Shown: positions 15,841 to 25,780, numbered from the stretch's first letter. The stretch: DNA of 64,000 nt from Calothrix sp. NIES-2100 (GCF_002368195.1 NZ_AP018178.1:4131421-4195420), one strand, 5' to 3'. Notes: generated by a model not told the origin, from the sequence alone. Numbers and translations: made by a program.

Positions 15841-16809
15841 TTAATTAGTCTTGACAGCGCTACTTTTGACACCACTAATTTTCAACACATCACTCATCGT
15901 TGCACAGTAATTTGGTAACCCAAAACTGGCGGGATTAATGGCGTTTTCGTAGGTAAAATGTCGGTATCCCATGCAGAATCTATCCCAAGCAGCCATCTGA
16001 ATTCGGAAGACAGCAATAATCAAATTTGCCAATGATATGGATAGAGGAATGCGAAAGTAAATCTTTTTACCTAAATAGGCGCAGACTTCTTCTACCGCTT
16101 GGTTAACTGTTAATTGCTTTTGACCTAAAACAAATTTGCGAGGTTCCCGCTCTGTGGGAGGATAATCAATTAAATATCGAATTGTGGTAGCTATATCTCG
16201 GCCGTGGATAAAGTGGAAACTACCATCGGCTTGCAAAAACCGAATTATATTAATATATTTTGTAACTTCCGGGATACCAGATGTTAAATGAGAATAGGGC
16301 TTGTTAGCATCGCCGCCTAAAACTAAAGTAGGAAAAACTGTGGTAATTTTAGGTGCGATCGCTAATTTTGGAAGTTGCTGTAAGCATTTATACTTAGAAC
16401 TGACGTAATCTGTACCAATTTCCCCGGCTTCTTTGAGTGGTTGATTGTGGCGATCTAAAACACTAGCGGTAGAAAAATAAATTACTTGTTCACATCTTTC
16501 TGGATCTAGCAGCTTCAGCAATTCCAAAGTCTTGTTAACATTAATATTAAATGTTTCATCACCGCCCCAAGCTGTTGCTGTTAGCACCGCCGTATCAATT
16601 GTTGATAGCAGTTCAGCATACTGACTAATTTGTTGCATATCACCTTGCAAAACGGTGATACCTAGACGCGCCTGTGTATTTACTTGCAGCTTCTTTGGGT
16701 TCCTAACTAGTAGATACAATTCATGATCTGTTTCTTGAATTAAGGCTTCAGCTAGGTAGTGACCGATACAGCCACTTGCACCAGTTACTAATATCCGTTT
16801 CTGGCTCAT
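15841..16809 (-). CDS. NAD(P)-dependent epimerase/dehydratase-type SDR
   Basis: A 322-residue extended short-chain dehydrogenase/reductase. The N-terminal nucleotide motif is TGASGCIGHYLAEAL (TGxxGxxG). The segment LQGDMQQ supplies the adenine-binding Asp, VIYFSTASVLD the active-site Ser/Thr strand, and YVSSK the Tyr-x3-Lys pair. KFVLGQKQLTVNQAVEEVCAYLGKK is the C-terminal substrate-domain start. The substrate is not evident; related cyanobacterial proteins act on nucleotide sugars, sterol-like compounds or flavonoid-like carbonyls. Cytosolic, without a membrane anchor. hemE lies about 230 bp away in the same orientation, separated by heptamer repeats. Confidence 0.86.
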   Translation of the reverse strand: MSQKRILVTGASGCIGHYLAEALIQETDHELYLLVRNPKKLQVNTQARLGITVLQGDMQQISQYAELLSTIDTAVLTATAWGGDETFNINVNKTLELLKLLDPERCEQVIYFSTASVLDRHNQPLKEAGEIGTDYVSSKYKCLQQLPKLAIAPKITTVFPTLVLGGDANKPYSHLTSGIPEVTKYINIIRFLQADGSFHFIHGRDIATTIRYLIDYPPTEREPRKFVLGQKQLTVNQAVEEVCAYLGKKIYFRIPLSISLANLIIAVFRIQMAAWDRFCMGYRHFTYENAINPASFGLPNYCATMSDVLKISGVKSSAVKTN

Positions 16810-16918
16810 AAATAATTTTAAGTTTTATTTATTTAAGTTTATTTATTATAAGTTGCTGATAATGAATTTTTAGTTCCCAGTATAGGGGCTTTTCAAGGGA
16901 ATTGATCAATATGTAAAT

Positions 16919-17044
16919 TGTCAGCTGTTAATCATTAACTAACAACTGACAACTGACCCTTACGGATTCGGCAGTTGCTTCAAGTCGGGGAACCCGCCCA
17001 ACGCACTGCCTCACAACTGACAACTGACTATTGACTATTGACTA
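16919..17044. repeat. Intergenic repeat cluster (heptamers plus dispersed repeat)
   Basis: ACAACTGACAACTGAC at both ends and TGACTAT heptamers next to the hemE stop flank a dispersed sequence reading gcagttgcttcaagtcggg...caacgcactgcctc. A related dispersed sequence occurs at 41336-41384. Non-coding; the last heptamer overlaps the hemE stop codon. Confidence 0.75.
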
Positions 17045-18094
17045 AACCAATACATTCAGCTGTTTTGCAGTTTCAAAGAAGAAAGCCACATTTTCTTCTG
17101 GAGTTTCTGGTAGTACACCATGACCGAGGTTAAGAATATGACCCCAATTTCCAGCTTTGCGAACAGTATCAAGGATGCGATCGCGGATAAACTCTTTAGA
17201 ACCAAATAGCACGCCTGGGTCGAGATTTCCCTGAACTTTCACATGCTTACCCAATCTAGCTCGTGCTTCTGCCATGTCTACTGCCCAGTCTACAGTCACA
17301 ACATCTGCACCTGATTTTGCCATTCTTTCCAACACACCTGCACTACCGCTGACTAGCAAAATTAAGGGTGTGTCGGGATGGGTTTGCTTGACTTGCTCAA
17401 AAACCCGTTGCTGATAGGGTAGGGCAAAGGTGTCATAATCTTGAGGACTCAATTGACCTGCCCAGGAGTCGAACATTTGCACAACTTGAGCGCCACAGTC
17501 AATTTGGTAGCGTGCGTAAACGGCGATCGCATCTGCTAATTTTGCTAAAAATTGATGCAGAATCGTTGGGTCAGAAAACGCCATATTCTTGATGATGGAA
17601 TAGGTTTTAGAACCTTTTCCCTCGACTGCATAAGCAGCTAATGTCCACGGCGCACCGACAAAGCCTAACACCGTTGATTGATTCCCTACCTCTTGACGCA
17701 ACGCCTGCAATATGGTTTTGATAAACGGCAGGGATGCTTCAGGCTCAAAGGAATGCAAATTATCAACTTGTTCTTGAGTGCGAATGGGCGAGTGAATAAT
17801 TGGCCCTTTACCTTCCGCAATATCCATGTCAATGCCTAAACCAGGCAACGGCGTTACAATGTCGGAAAATAAAATCACCCCGTCTGGTTGAAAGGCTCTC
17901 CAAGGCTGTAGGGAAACCTCAATCGCTACTTCGGGAATTTCGGAGCGATCGCGGAAGGAAGGATACTTCTCCCTTAAATCTCGATATGCTTTCATATACC
18001 TTCCCGCTTGTCGCATCATCCATACAGGGGGACGGTCTACTACTTCACCACGAGCAGCAAGCAGGAGTCTAGGAGCTGTTGAGGAAACACCCAT
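17042..18094 (-). CDS. hemE: Uroporphyrinogen decarboxylase
   Basis: Decarboxylates the four acetate side chains of uroporphyrinogen III to give coproporphyrinogen III, on the way to haem and chlorophyll. The 350-residue length and motifs are diagnostic: PPVWMMRQAGRYMKAYR (the RQAGRY loop that binds substrate propionates), ILFSDIVTPLPGLGIDM (catalytic Asp), GFVGAPWTLAAYAVEG, and GNLDPG with HILNLGHGVLPETPEENV at the C-terminus (the conserved His). Cytosolic homodimer. It is transcribed away from the membrane protein gene at 18207 across a 112-bp shared promoter region. Confidence 0.97.
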   Translation of the reverse strand: MGVSSTAPRLLLAARGEVVDRPPVWMMRQAGRYMKAYRDLREKYPSFRDRSEIPEVAIEVSLQPWRAFQPDGVILFSDIVTPLPGLGIDMDIAEGKGPIIHSPIRTQEQVDNLHSFEPEASLPFIKTILQALRQEVGNQSTVLGFVGAPWTLAAYAVEGKGSKTYSIIKNMAFSDPTILHQFLAKLADAIAVYARYQIDCGAQVVQMFDSWAGQLSPQDYDTFALPYQQRVFEQVKQTHPDTPLILLVSGSAGVLERMAKSGADVVTVDWAVDMAEARARLGKHVKVQGNLDPGVLFGSKEFIRDRILDTVRKAGNWGHILNLGHGVLPETPEENVAFFFETAKQLNVLV

Positions 18095-18206
18095 TTAACA
18101 CTTCATCCTAAGTCACTTTTTTATGCCACTGTTTAGCTTATCATTCTGGGATTACGCTTTTTCAGGAGTCTGGTTACACTCTAGTCTCTGCTTAACTTAA
18201 CTTCAT

Positions 18207-18971
18207 ATGCCAACTGATTCCAACAGTTCCGCTCATGTTGCATCGACTCAGAACGCTCCCAAAGTCAGGAAGTTTTTGATCCCGCGTTCTCAAACCAGAA
18301 GTTTCTTGATCAAGTTTACTTTCATAACCTGTTTGGGATGGGTTGTGGGTGGACTTGCTAGTATAGCCGGAGAAAATCTTCTAGATCGCGTTTCACCCAG
18401 TTTTTTTCCAGATCCCCAAATGTGGAATGGCTTAGTCAGCGTTCTGAGTACCATTGTTTTTGCCTTGATTTTCGCTGCTGCACAAGCGCTGATTCTGCGT
18501 CCCTATATCCCTGCTTGGTGGTGGTTGCTAGCTACCAGCATCGGTTGGGTGATTGCCAACAGCGTTTCTACAGGCTGGATTAACTATATCTCGTCCATTG
18601 GCGCATCCTTTAACGAAACTTTATCAACTGATGCAATGCTGATTTTGGGAGGCTTGTCTACTATTTCCTATATTATTTCGGGAATTTGGCTCGGATTTTG
18701 CCAATGGCTGGTATTGCGACGCTACACAGTCAACCCTTGGTGGTGGAGTTTTCTGCCGACAATTTGCTTCTTCTTCATCAGTACTTTAATTTGGCTGCTT
18801 TCTTTATTGCAAAATTTTATTCCCGAAGCCAACCGGACTTCGATATTGTATTGGAATGGGCAAGGATTTACAGCTTTAATTCTGGGATTTATTCCCGCAA
18901 TTGGCTTGTGTACTTTAAAAAGAAAACCACAGCACAAACCTGTGATTCCTAGCTCATCCTCAGATCACTAG
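18207..18971 (+). CDS. Integral membrane protein of unknown function
   Basis: A 254-residue membrane protein with about five hydrophobic helices. After a polar N-terminus (residues 1-35), helices lie roughly at 36-60, 75-95, 105-125, 145-175 and 190-215, with another near 228-245. A repeated motif is visible: QALILRPYIPAWWWLLATS and QWLVLRRYTVNPWWWSFLP, each following a helix. This pattern (QWxVLRRY...WWW) is shared by a family of uncharacterised proteins in cyanobacteria and Chloroflexota. It is 24 bp upstream of the oligopeptidase gene, so the two may be cotranscribed. Confidence 0.8.
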   Translation: MPTDSNSSAHVASTQNAPKVRKFLIPRSQTRSFLIKFTFITCLGWVVGGLASIAGENLLDRVSPSFFPDPQMWNGLVSVLSTIVFALIFAAAQALILRPYIPAWWWLLATSIGWVIANSVSTGWINYISSIGASFNETLSTDAMLILGGLSTISYIISGIWLGFCQWLVLRRYTVNPWWWSFLPTICFFFISTLIWLLSLLQNFIPEANRTSILYWNGQGFTALILGFIPAIGLCTLKRKPQHKPVIPSSSSDH

Positions 18972-18995
18972 GCAGCTAACTGCTGCTGATTATTG

Positions 18996-21068
18996 ATGAT
19001 GTATAAAGATAACCATTTACCGAATATAACTAAACCACCAGTTGCCGAGAAACAGCCACAGCTTTTAGAGTTACATGGCGATCGCCGCATGGACAACTAC
19101 TTTTGGTTGCGCGATCTTGATAATCCTCAAGTTCCTGCATATTTAGAAGCTGAAAACAATTATACCGCAGCGATGATGGCACACACCAAACAGCTGCAAA
19201 CAAACCTCTATAATGAAATGCTGGCAAGGATTAAGGAAACCGACTTATCAGTGCCCTATCGCCAAGATGACTACTACTACTATATACGTACTGAAGAAGG
19301 CAAAGATTATCCTATTTATTGCCGCAAACAGGGTAACTTAGAAGCACCAGAAGAAGTGCTGTTAGATGAAAATGAGCTAGCACAAGGACATGAATTTTTC
19401 AGTTTAGGCGTGTTTGATATTAGCCCCAATCATCAAATCTTAGCTTATTCAGTTGATACTATTGGTGCTGAGCAATACACACTGTTTTTCTTAGACTTAA
19501 CCACAAATAAATTATTGACCGAAACTATCCCTGATACGTATTTTTCGATGGCTTGGGCTAACGATAACAAAACAATATTTTATACCAAAATTGATGATGC
19601 CAATCGTCCTTACCAACTATTTCGGCATACTTTAGGTACTGCTGTCGATGAGGATGTTTTAATTTATGAAGAACTGGATGAGATTTACCATTTGTATGTT
19701 GACAAAACCCGTAGTCAAGCATATATATTGATGCTTTTAAGAAGCAGCATCACCACAGAAGTTCATTATTTAGATGCCAATAATCCAGAGGACAATTGGC
19801 AATTAATTCATCCACGAACTACAGGGTTGGAATACGAAGTCGATCATCACAGTGATTACTTTTACATTGTGACTAATGATGAGGCGACTAACTTTAAATT
19901 GATGAAAACCTTGGTAAGTTGCCCAAATAAAGAAAATTGGCAGACAGTAATTCCCCATCAAGAAAATGTGTTGCTATCGGGAGTTAGTCTGTTTGCCAAT
20001 TATTTAGTAATTTATGAAAGAAAAGGTGGACTAGAAACTGCTAGAGTCAGAAACTTTTCCACAGGTGAAGAGAGTAATATCACTTTTCCCGAGCCTACCT
20101 ATGAATTTTACGAAGGTAATAACCCAGAGTTTAATACTAATATTTTACGTTTCCATTACACTTCTTTTATTACGCCGCAATCTGTTTTCGATTACAACAT
20201 GGAAACAAATCAGCGGGAGTTAAAAAAAGAAACGGAAGTGCTAGGAGGCTATGACAGAACCCATTATCAGAGTGAGTGGCTAATGGCTACCGCCGAAGAT
20301 GGGACAAAAATTCCCATATCAATTGTGTACAAACAAGGAATCAAAAAAGATAGTACAAATCCCCTGTTACTCACAGGATATGGTGCTTATGGTGCTTCTT
20401 ACCCCGCCACCTTTTCCTCAAATCGCCTGACATTGTTAGATAGAGGAGTAGTGTTTGCCATTGCCCATATTCGTGGCGGGGAAGAAATGGGGCGACAATG
20501 GTATGAAGATGGCAAATTTTTACAGAAAAAGAACACCTTTACAGATTTTATCGCCTGTGCTGAATATTTAATCAAGGAAAAATGGACAGCGAGCGATCGC
20601 CTAGTAATTACAGGCGGTAGTGCGGGCGGCTTATTGATGGGAGCAGTTGTGAATCTGCGCCCGGAACTCTTCAAAGCAGTAGTTGCTCATGTCCCCTTTG
20701 TCGATGTAGTAACTACTATCTTGGATACTTCCTTACCCCTTTCTGCAATGGAATGGGAAGAATGGGGAAATCCCAATGATCCAATGTATTACGACTACAT
20801 GAAATCTTACTCGCCCTATGATAACGTCGAGGACAAAGATTACCCAGAGATGTTAATTACAGCAGGCTTAAATGATTCTCGCGTTAAATATTGGGAACCA
20901 GCTAAATGGACAGCCAAACTTCGAGAACTCAAAACAGATAATAACATTCTCCTGTTAAAAACCAATATGGGTGCAGGACATAGCGGCGCATCTGGACGTT
21001 ATGAAAGTTTGCGGGAACTAGCTTTTGAATATGCTTTTATTCTTGATAGATTAGGTTTCTCAGAGTGA
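18996..21068 (+). CDS. ptrB: Oligopeptidase B (protease II), S9 prolyl oligopeptidase family
   Basis: A 690-residue serine peptidase cutting short peptides after basic residues. An N-terminal seven-bladed beta-propeller (about residues 70-400) restricts access. The C-terminal alpha/beta hydrolase carries the triad: Ser542 in GGSAGG, Asp627 in GLNDSRV and His662 in GAGHSGASGR. The S9A signature region is HIRGGEEMGRQWYEDGK. DRRMDNYFWLRD near the start is typical of oligopeptidase B. ATG at 18996 is chosen over the in-frame TTG one codon upstream. Cytoplasmic. Confidence 0.94.
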   Translation: MMYKDNHLPNITKPPVAEKQPQLLELHGDRRMDNYFWLRDLDNPQVPAYLEAENNYTAAMMAHTKQLQTNLYNEMLARIKETDLSVPYRQDDYYYYIRTEEGKDYPIYCRKQGNLEAPEEVLLDENELAQGHEFFSLGVFDISPNHQILAYSVDTIGAEQYTLFFLDLTTNKLLTETIPDTYFSMAWANDNKTIFYTKIDDANRPYQLFRHTLGTAVDEDVLIYEELDEIYHLYVDKTRSQAYILMLLRSSITTEVHYLDANNPEDNWQLIHPRTTGLEYEVDHHSDYFYIVTNDEATNFKLMKTLVSCPNKENWQTVIPHQENVLLSGVSLFANYLVIYERKGGLETARVRNFSTGEESNITFPEPTYEFYEGNNPEFNTNILRFHYTSFITPQSVFDYNMETNQRELKKETEVLGGYDRTHYQSEWLMATAEDGTKIPISIVYKQGIKKDSTNPLLLTGYGAYGASYPATFSSNRLTLLDRGVVFAIAHIRGGEEMGRQWYEDGKFLQKKNTFTDFIACAEYLIKEKWTASDRLVITGGSAGGLLMGAVVNLRPELFKAVVAHVPFVDVVTTILDTSLPLSAMEWEEWGNPNDPMYYDYMKSYSPYDNVEDKDYPEMLITAGLNDSRVKYWEPAKWTAKLRELKTDNNILLLKTNMGAGHSGASGRYESLRELAFEYAFILDRLGFSE

Positions 21069-21312
21069 AATGCTGACTGGAAAATAGGGGCTAGGGGATG
21101 AGGGGGATGTGGTACCCTGCGGGTTCTGCTTCGCAGTACGACTTTGCGGTAGTTGAATCTCGACTTCTCTACGAGACGCTACGCGAACGCTCGATTACCG
21201 CGTAGCCGAAACTCACCAACCGGGAGATGAGGGAGATGAGGGGGACAAGGAGGGTAAGGAGGACAAGAGAGACAAATTACTATTGTACAGATAAGAAATT
21301 TCTTATCTCTAA
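21069..21312. repeat. Composite intergenic repeat region
   Basis: Contains GATGAGGGGGA-type purine repeats at both ends. Between them lies a GC-rich dispersed palindromic block (about 21113-21222) with the sequence TCTCTACGAGACGCTACGCGAACGC, here given in part (TCTACGAGACGC); its inverse relative is found near 52216-52245. No gene. Confidence 0.65.
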
Positions 21313-21340
21313 TATTGACTATTGACTATTGACTATTGAC
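21313..21340. repeat. Four TATTGAC heptamers overlapping a stop codon
   Basis: Four exact copies of TATTGAC in tandem. On the minus strand, the last codons and the stop (AGT CAA TAG) of the solute-binding protein gene lie inside the array, at 21333-21341. Confidence 0.9.
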
Positions 21341-22658
21341 TATTATCCCAAATTAAATCTAAACGCTCTTGTGCTGTTTTGAGCGCTTTTTCCGGAGTAG
21401 ATTTACCTAACAATGTAGCTTCAATTGCTCGACCAAGGCTGTCAGATAGGCGACTATATCCAGCAATAATCGGTCGATATCCGGCTACAGAAATCTGATC
21501 GGCAAAGACTTTTAATACTGGTTGTTTGCTGATGAATTGTTGATAAGCTTCGCTTTGAGTAGCTTTGATATTCACTGGCAAAAAACCCGTACCTATACTC
21601 CATTCTGTTTGGAATTCTGCACTCAAAACATACTCCAAAAACTTGAGTGCAGCTTGTTCTCTAGCTGGTGTGGTTTTCATTAAATACATCACCCCCGTAG
21701 CTGTCACCGTCGCCCTCTCAAGATTTGCGGGCATAGGAAATACCTGATAATCAACCTGAGACTTCATAATATAAGTCCAAGGCCCTGTTATTTGCATAGC
21801 CACCCGACCGGAAATAAAAGCGTCCTCTTCATAGCCACGTTCTGGAGGAGAAAGGGTTGCTGAATGATCTTTGATCAAGTCTTGCCAGAACTGTAAAGCA
21901 TTAATCGCCGCCTGATTCGTCAAATTAGGTCTATTATCTGTTAATATCTCGCCCCCAGCGCTCAGTAAAAAAGGGAACCAACTAAAGACAGTCCATTCTC
22001 CTTTTCCTAAAGGTAGTAACATTCCATACTGTTCGGGTCGTCCATCGCCATTGCGGTCAATAGTTAACTTTTTAGCAACTTGTCTTAATTCTTCCCATGT
22101 TTTCGGTGTTTCGGTGATTCCCGCAGCTTGGAAAAGTTTTGGTCGATAAAAAATACCAAGATTTGCGGTGTATAAAGGTATTGACCAAATATGGCCATTT
22201 AAGCGCAATTCTTCCAGTAGGTTGGGAATAACTTCGGACTTAAACGGTAATTTTTCCAGCCATTCATCTAAAGGTTGAATTGCTCCTAATTCAGCAAATT
22301 GCCCTGTATTTTGGGCATTGAATGCCAAAATATCTGGAGGTACATTGCCCACAACTGCTGTTAAGATTTTCGGCAATTGGGGTTCACCTACAAATATAGA
22401 TTCCACTTGGATATCAGGATGAGTTTGATTAAATTTTTTGACTAGTTTTTCAAACACATCCCGATTCGGAGGAGGATTGATTGATTGCCATAGACTCAGA
22501 TGAATTACTCCATCATTCTTTGGGGCTGTTCCCTGACAACCGGATAAAAATATTAAACATATAGTCAGGGAAATTAACAGCAGTGACAGCCGCCAAATAG
22601 AATTTATCCCTTGGCGAAAAAATTGCTTAATTTGGAATTGAAAGATGATCGAGTTCAT
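21333..22658 (-). CDS. ABC-transporter extracellular solute-binding lipoprotein (family 1, sugar type)
   Basis: A 441-residue periplasmic binding protein of the MalE-like family 1. The lipoprotein signal has a hydrophobic stretch and lipobox FLSGC with the lipidated cysteine at residue 41. The mature part shows INPPPNRDVFEKLVKKFNQTHPDIQVE, YTANLGIFYRPKLFQAAGITETPKTWEEL and AMQITGPWTYI, the usual oligosaccharide-binder segments. No permease or ATPase genes are adjacent, so it must use components encoded elsewhere or act alone. It lies 5 bp after the double methyltransferase gene and is probably cotranscribed with it. Confidence 0.9.
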   Translation of the reverse strand: MNSIIFQFQIKQFFRQGINSIWRLSLLLISLTICLIFLSGCQGTAPKNDGVIHLSLWQSINPPPNRDVFEKLVKKFNQTHPDIQVESIFVGEPQLPKILTAVVGNVPPDILAFNAQNTGQFAELGAIQPLDEWLEKLPFKSEVIPNLLEELRLNGHIWSIPLYTANLGIFYRPKLFQAAGITETPKTWEELRQVAKKLTIDRNGDGRPEQYGMLLPLGKGEWTVFSWFPFLLSAGGEILTDNRPNLTNQAAINALQFWQDLIKDHSATLSPPERGYEEDAFISGRVAMQITGPWTYIMKSQVDYQVFPMPANLERATVTATGVMYLMKTTPAREQAALKFLEYVLSAEFQTEWSIGTGFLPVNIKATQSEAYQQFISKQPVLKVFADQISVAGYRPIIAGYSRLSDSLGRAIEATLLGKSTPEKALKTAQERLDLIWDNSQ

Positions 22659-22663
22659 GCCAC

Positions 22664-24121
22664 TTAGTTAAGCAACTGCTTCTCACCTTTTTGAAACCAT
22701 ACCCCAGTGTAATCAATTCGACGCAGGTTAAATTGCTCTCCCCGCAAACGTTCAAAATCATGTAGAGCTTTTTTACAACCGTCCCAATGACCGTAGTCAT
22801 CCACCTGAATCATACCATTAGGAACAATACTGTCATAGAGCGTATTGAAGATGTCCATTGTGGATTCATACCAGTCTCCATCAGCGTGGAGAAAGGCAAT
22901 ATTACCAATCTCAGACTTATATTGCGGCAATGTTTGAGCAAATAACCCCTTAACAGGGACAACAATATCTTGGACTTTTAACAATTGACAAATTGATTGT
23001 ATATTTTCTCTAATTGGAGCTTTTAAAGTGCCGACTCCAAACCCTGTGAGATTTGCCGATATGCCGTTAGATATATCTACTTCTGTTGGTTCTGGCATTC
23101 CTTCAAAAGTATCACAGGCATAAAGTCGGCGTGGACGAAGGCTGTAGCGCTTGATTACCGATGCTAAAAGCGCTGCTGCACCGCCTTTATAACTTCCACA
23201 TTCGACAAAGTTTCCGGGGATATCTTCTAAACAAATTTTCTTGGCTAGAGAGTAGAGTGAAAATAAACGTATTTCACCTAATAAAGTGTATGGTCGAACA
23301 GCAGCGAGAATTTCCAGAAATTCATTGACTACATCAATGGATAATTCACTCACAGAATAGTTTTGTAAATGTTCTGGTAAATACCAATTAACTTTTGGAT
23401 CTGGCTGATGTTGGACTGGCTCAATATTACCGCGCCATGCAACTCCCATGATTTGCATTGTTTGATAAATCATTGTCTTCCACCCTTTTTGCCTTAAGTA
23501 ATCTAAGCCTTGGGCAACATCAGGAGAATTTAAATCATGGAATAAAATTAAAGCATCGGTCTCGGCTAATTGTTCGCAGATGATTGCATCGTTGAGTGGA
23601 CATGGAGCATCATGAGAGCCGTCAATGAAAAACAAAGACCACTTGCACTGTAATTTTTCTGCTAATTCCTCTACTTTTTCAGGACTATAACCGCTGATTA
23701 AATTCACTGTATCTAGCACACCAGCAGATTGCAAAGAATCGGTCACACTTTCATAGACATCTGCTTCTGCTAACCGGGGATCAATTACGTCTAATTCTAC
23801 TCCCGCTAAAGCTAGATGACAAGCAGACCAACCATACCAGCAGCCAATTTCTAAAGCTCTTTTACCTCTAAATTTTAGGGCAGTGTTATAAAGAATATGA
23901 GCTTCATCTCGACTGACAAAGCCTGCAAATGGTTGTCTTTTATCTGCATACCAGTTATGAGGAATTGTGCTTCTTATGTAAGGCCAAGTACAAGCACTGG
24001 GATCTGCCACAACCATATTGGGGAAACATTTATCTGGCTTGATGACTTCAAATCCTGGTGAAACATAATCACCATCTGCTAAAAATTCTCTATCAACAAA
24101 TTCTACGGTTTCTTTATTCAT
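22664..24121 (-). CDS. Two-domain methyltransferase (class I SAM domain + TylF-type domain)
   Basis: A 485-residue protein with two methyltransferase domains in tandem. The first (about residues 70-250) has the SAM motif ALEIGCWYGWSA, the acidic residue in VIDPR and LFFIDGSHD, typical of the Methyltransferase_24 family. The second (about 285-480) resembles the TylF/macrocin O-methyltransferase family: NFVECGSYKGGAAALLAS, CDTFEGMPEP, LHADGDWYESTMDIFN and IQVDDYGHWDGCKKA. TylF enzymes methylate sugar hydroxyls. With glycosyltransferases nearby, methylation of a glycan or glycoside is plausible, but the substrate is unknown. It is probably cotranscribed with the solute-binding gene 5 bp downstream. 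Confidence 0.85.
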   Translation of the reverse strand: MNKETVEFVDREFLADGDYVSPGFEVIKPDKCFPNMVVADPSACTWPYIRSTIPHNWYADKRQPFAGFVSRDEAHILYNTALKFRGKRALEIGCWYGWSACHLALAGVELDVIDPRLAEADVYESVTDSLQSAGVLDTVNLISGYSPEKVEELAEKLQCKWSLFFIDGSHDAPCPLNDAIICEQLAETDALILFHDLNSPDVAQGLDYLRQKGWKTMIYQTMQIMGVAWRGNIEPVQHQPDPKVNWYLPEHLQNYSVSELSIDVVNEFLEILAAVRPYTLLGEIRLFSLYSLAKKICLEDIPGNFVECGSYKGGAAALLASVIKRYSLRPRRLYACDTFEGMPEPTEVDISNGISANLTGFGVGTLKAPIRENIQSICQLLKVQDIVVPVKGLFAQTLPQYKSEIGNIAFLHADGDWYESTMDIFNTLYDSIVPNGMIQVDDYGHWDGCKKALHDFERLRGEQFNLRRIDYTGVWFQKGEKQLLN

Positions 24122-24239
24122 CTTGTTTCGTCAAATATCCTGGTTATAACTGTAAAACTAGCTGCTGATTTAATGTCTGATATAATTCAGACTAGGCAGA
24201 GATAATTAATTTATTATTTAATTACCTAAATAAATTTGC

Positions 24240-25202
24240 CTAAAAATTGTTAAATTCGTCGATAATCTGAAGATAGTTGGGAATCAGGCGACTAAAATCA
24301 AAATTTTCTTTGGCATATTCAACAATTTCTTGGCGATAGTATTGATTTTTTTCAATCATTTCCATAATTGCCTCAGTGACAATTATTTTATTTTCTGGAG
24401 TGGCATTACTTAAAATGTTATCTGGCAGAACTTTAATAAACTGTTTTGGATGTAAATTAGCACTAGCCGATTCAGAAATAACCACACATAAACCTGCTGC
24501 TAGAGCTTCAAGGACTACAAGGGGTGCAACTTCTCCATCACTAATTAATACTAAACAATTATAATTTGTGAGATTGGCATAAACTTGTTGTAAACTCCAG
24601 ATACCTAAATATTTTGTTGTGCTTCCTTCGGTAAAATCAGGGTCATCTAAAGGCCCGACAAAATCCAAAGATAACTTTCCATCGATAATTTCTGCCAATA
24701 ATCGCTGCTGTTTTCTTGGTTGAATCCAACCTAAACAAACAGCTTGATTATTTCCTTTTTCCTGAAAATTAATTTTATTAGTATCAATACCGTTAGGTTG
24801 AACTCTGATAAATCCAGAGTATCCTTTGTTGATAAAAAAATCTTTTGTCTCATGAGAAGCAGCAATGATGCCAGGTACATCCATATAAGGTTTAAATGCT
24901 TGTTGAAAGTCTTCATCCCATCTATCTTCTTTCAACAAATAACCATACTGGCAGGTAAAACAATATTTATGCTTGAGTTTTTGATTAAAAGCACCTACAA
25001 AATCGTAGGTGTATAAATGCACAAAATCATAGTGATTGTTGTTGAGATGTTCTATGGCTTGATCAACATCTTGTTCATCTATAAAATCTACTTCATGTCC
25101 AAGTTGAGTTAAAAATTTTGTATACTCATACATTAAAGTGTAAATAGAATTAGACAAGGGTGGTTTGAGGATGTAACCCCAAGCAACAATAGCAATTTTC
25201 AT
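24240..25202 (-). CDS. Glycosyltransferase, GT-B fold (GT4-like)
   Basis: A 320-residue GT-B glycosyltransferase. The acceptor-side domain starts KIAIVAWGYILKPPLSNSIYTLMYEY. The linker RVQPNGIDTNKI is the classic NGxD motif of family 4. The donor-side domain contains VCLGWIQPRKQQRLLAEI and the EX7E-like region DGEVAPLVVLEALAAGLCVVISE. The protein is somewhat short for GT4, lacking parts of the N-terminal domain. ATG at 25202 is preferred to the GTG at 25205; AAAGGA lies 11 bases upstream. It precedes the methyltransferase gene by 118 bp in the same orientation and may belong to that operon. Confidence 0.85.
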   Translation of the reverse strand: MKIAIVAWGYILKPPLSNSIYTLMYEYTKFLTQLGHEVDFIDEQDVDQAIEHLNNNHYDFVHLYTYDFVGAFNQKLKHKYCFTCQYGYLLKEDRWDEDFQQAFKPYMDVPGIIAASHETKDFFINKGYSGFIRVQPNGIDTNKINFQEKGNNQAVCLGWIQPRKQQRLLAEIIDGKLSLDFVGPLDDPDFTEGSTTKYLGIWSLQQVYANLTNYNCLVLISDGEVAPLVVLEALAAGLCVVISESASANLHPKQFIKVLPDNILSNATPENKIIVTEAIMEMIEKNQYYRQEIVEYAKENFDFSRLIPNYLQIIDEFNNF

Positions 25203-25780
25203 CACAAAATATCCTTTGGAAAATTTTGAAGTTAAAAATATAGTTGATTGATTTTGAATGTCATCTTTTAGTGCAGTTTATCGAGGCATAGATAGGAATA
25301 TTGCACTTGGACTGCTAAACTCTGTGCATTTATGCTGTAGACAAGGCAGTTCAGAGTATAATACAAAAAGCAATTTAATAGCAATATAATGCTACGCAAA
25401 AACCAAAATCATCGAAATTATCGCAGCGATCGCCCAAAAAGTTATTTAGATTAAAAATAATTATTTTATCTCGGGCAAGAGCATCTCAAATACTATTGAC
25501 ATAGCTGATATTTTATGTATTTACGTAACTCCCTTCTTTCAGACTATGGCAATACAGGATGATTGTTAAGTTAGCGTCACAATTATACTGTGGCTGCTGA
25601 ACAACGCCAGAGCTTAACTCTGGTTGATTTAGGAGTTAAATCGGGCAATGCAAATAGCTGACCAACTCATCTTTTTGTCAATGATGGTTAAGATACAGTG
25701 ACCTATAATTTCACCTTAATCACACCTTCGTTAAGCGTTATTATTTTTAAATAATGTTGATGTAGCAGCAATCAAGAATC
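25203..25780. other. Divergent intergenic region between two glycosyltransferase genes
   Basis: Nearly 580 bp, AT-rich, with one HIP1-like site near 25425. No gene or repeat was identified. Both flanking genes are transcribed outward, so both promoters must lie here. Confidence 0.55.
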
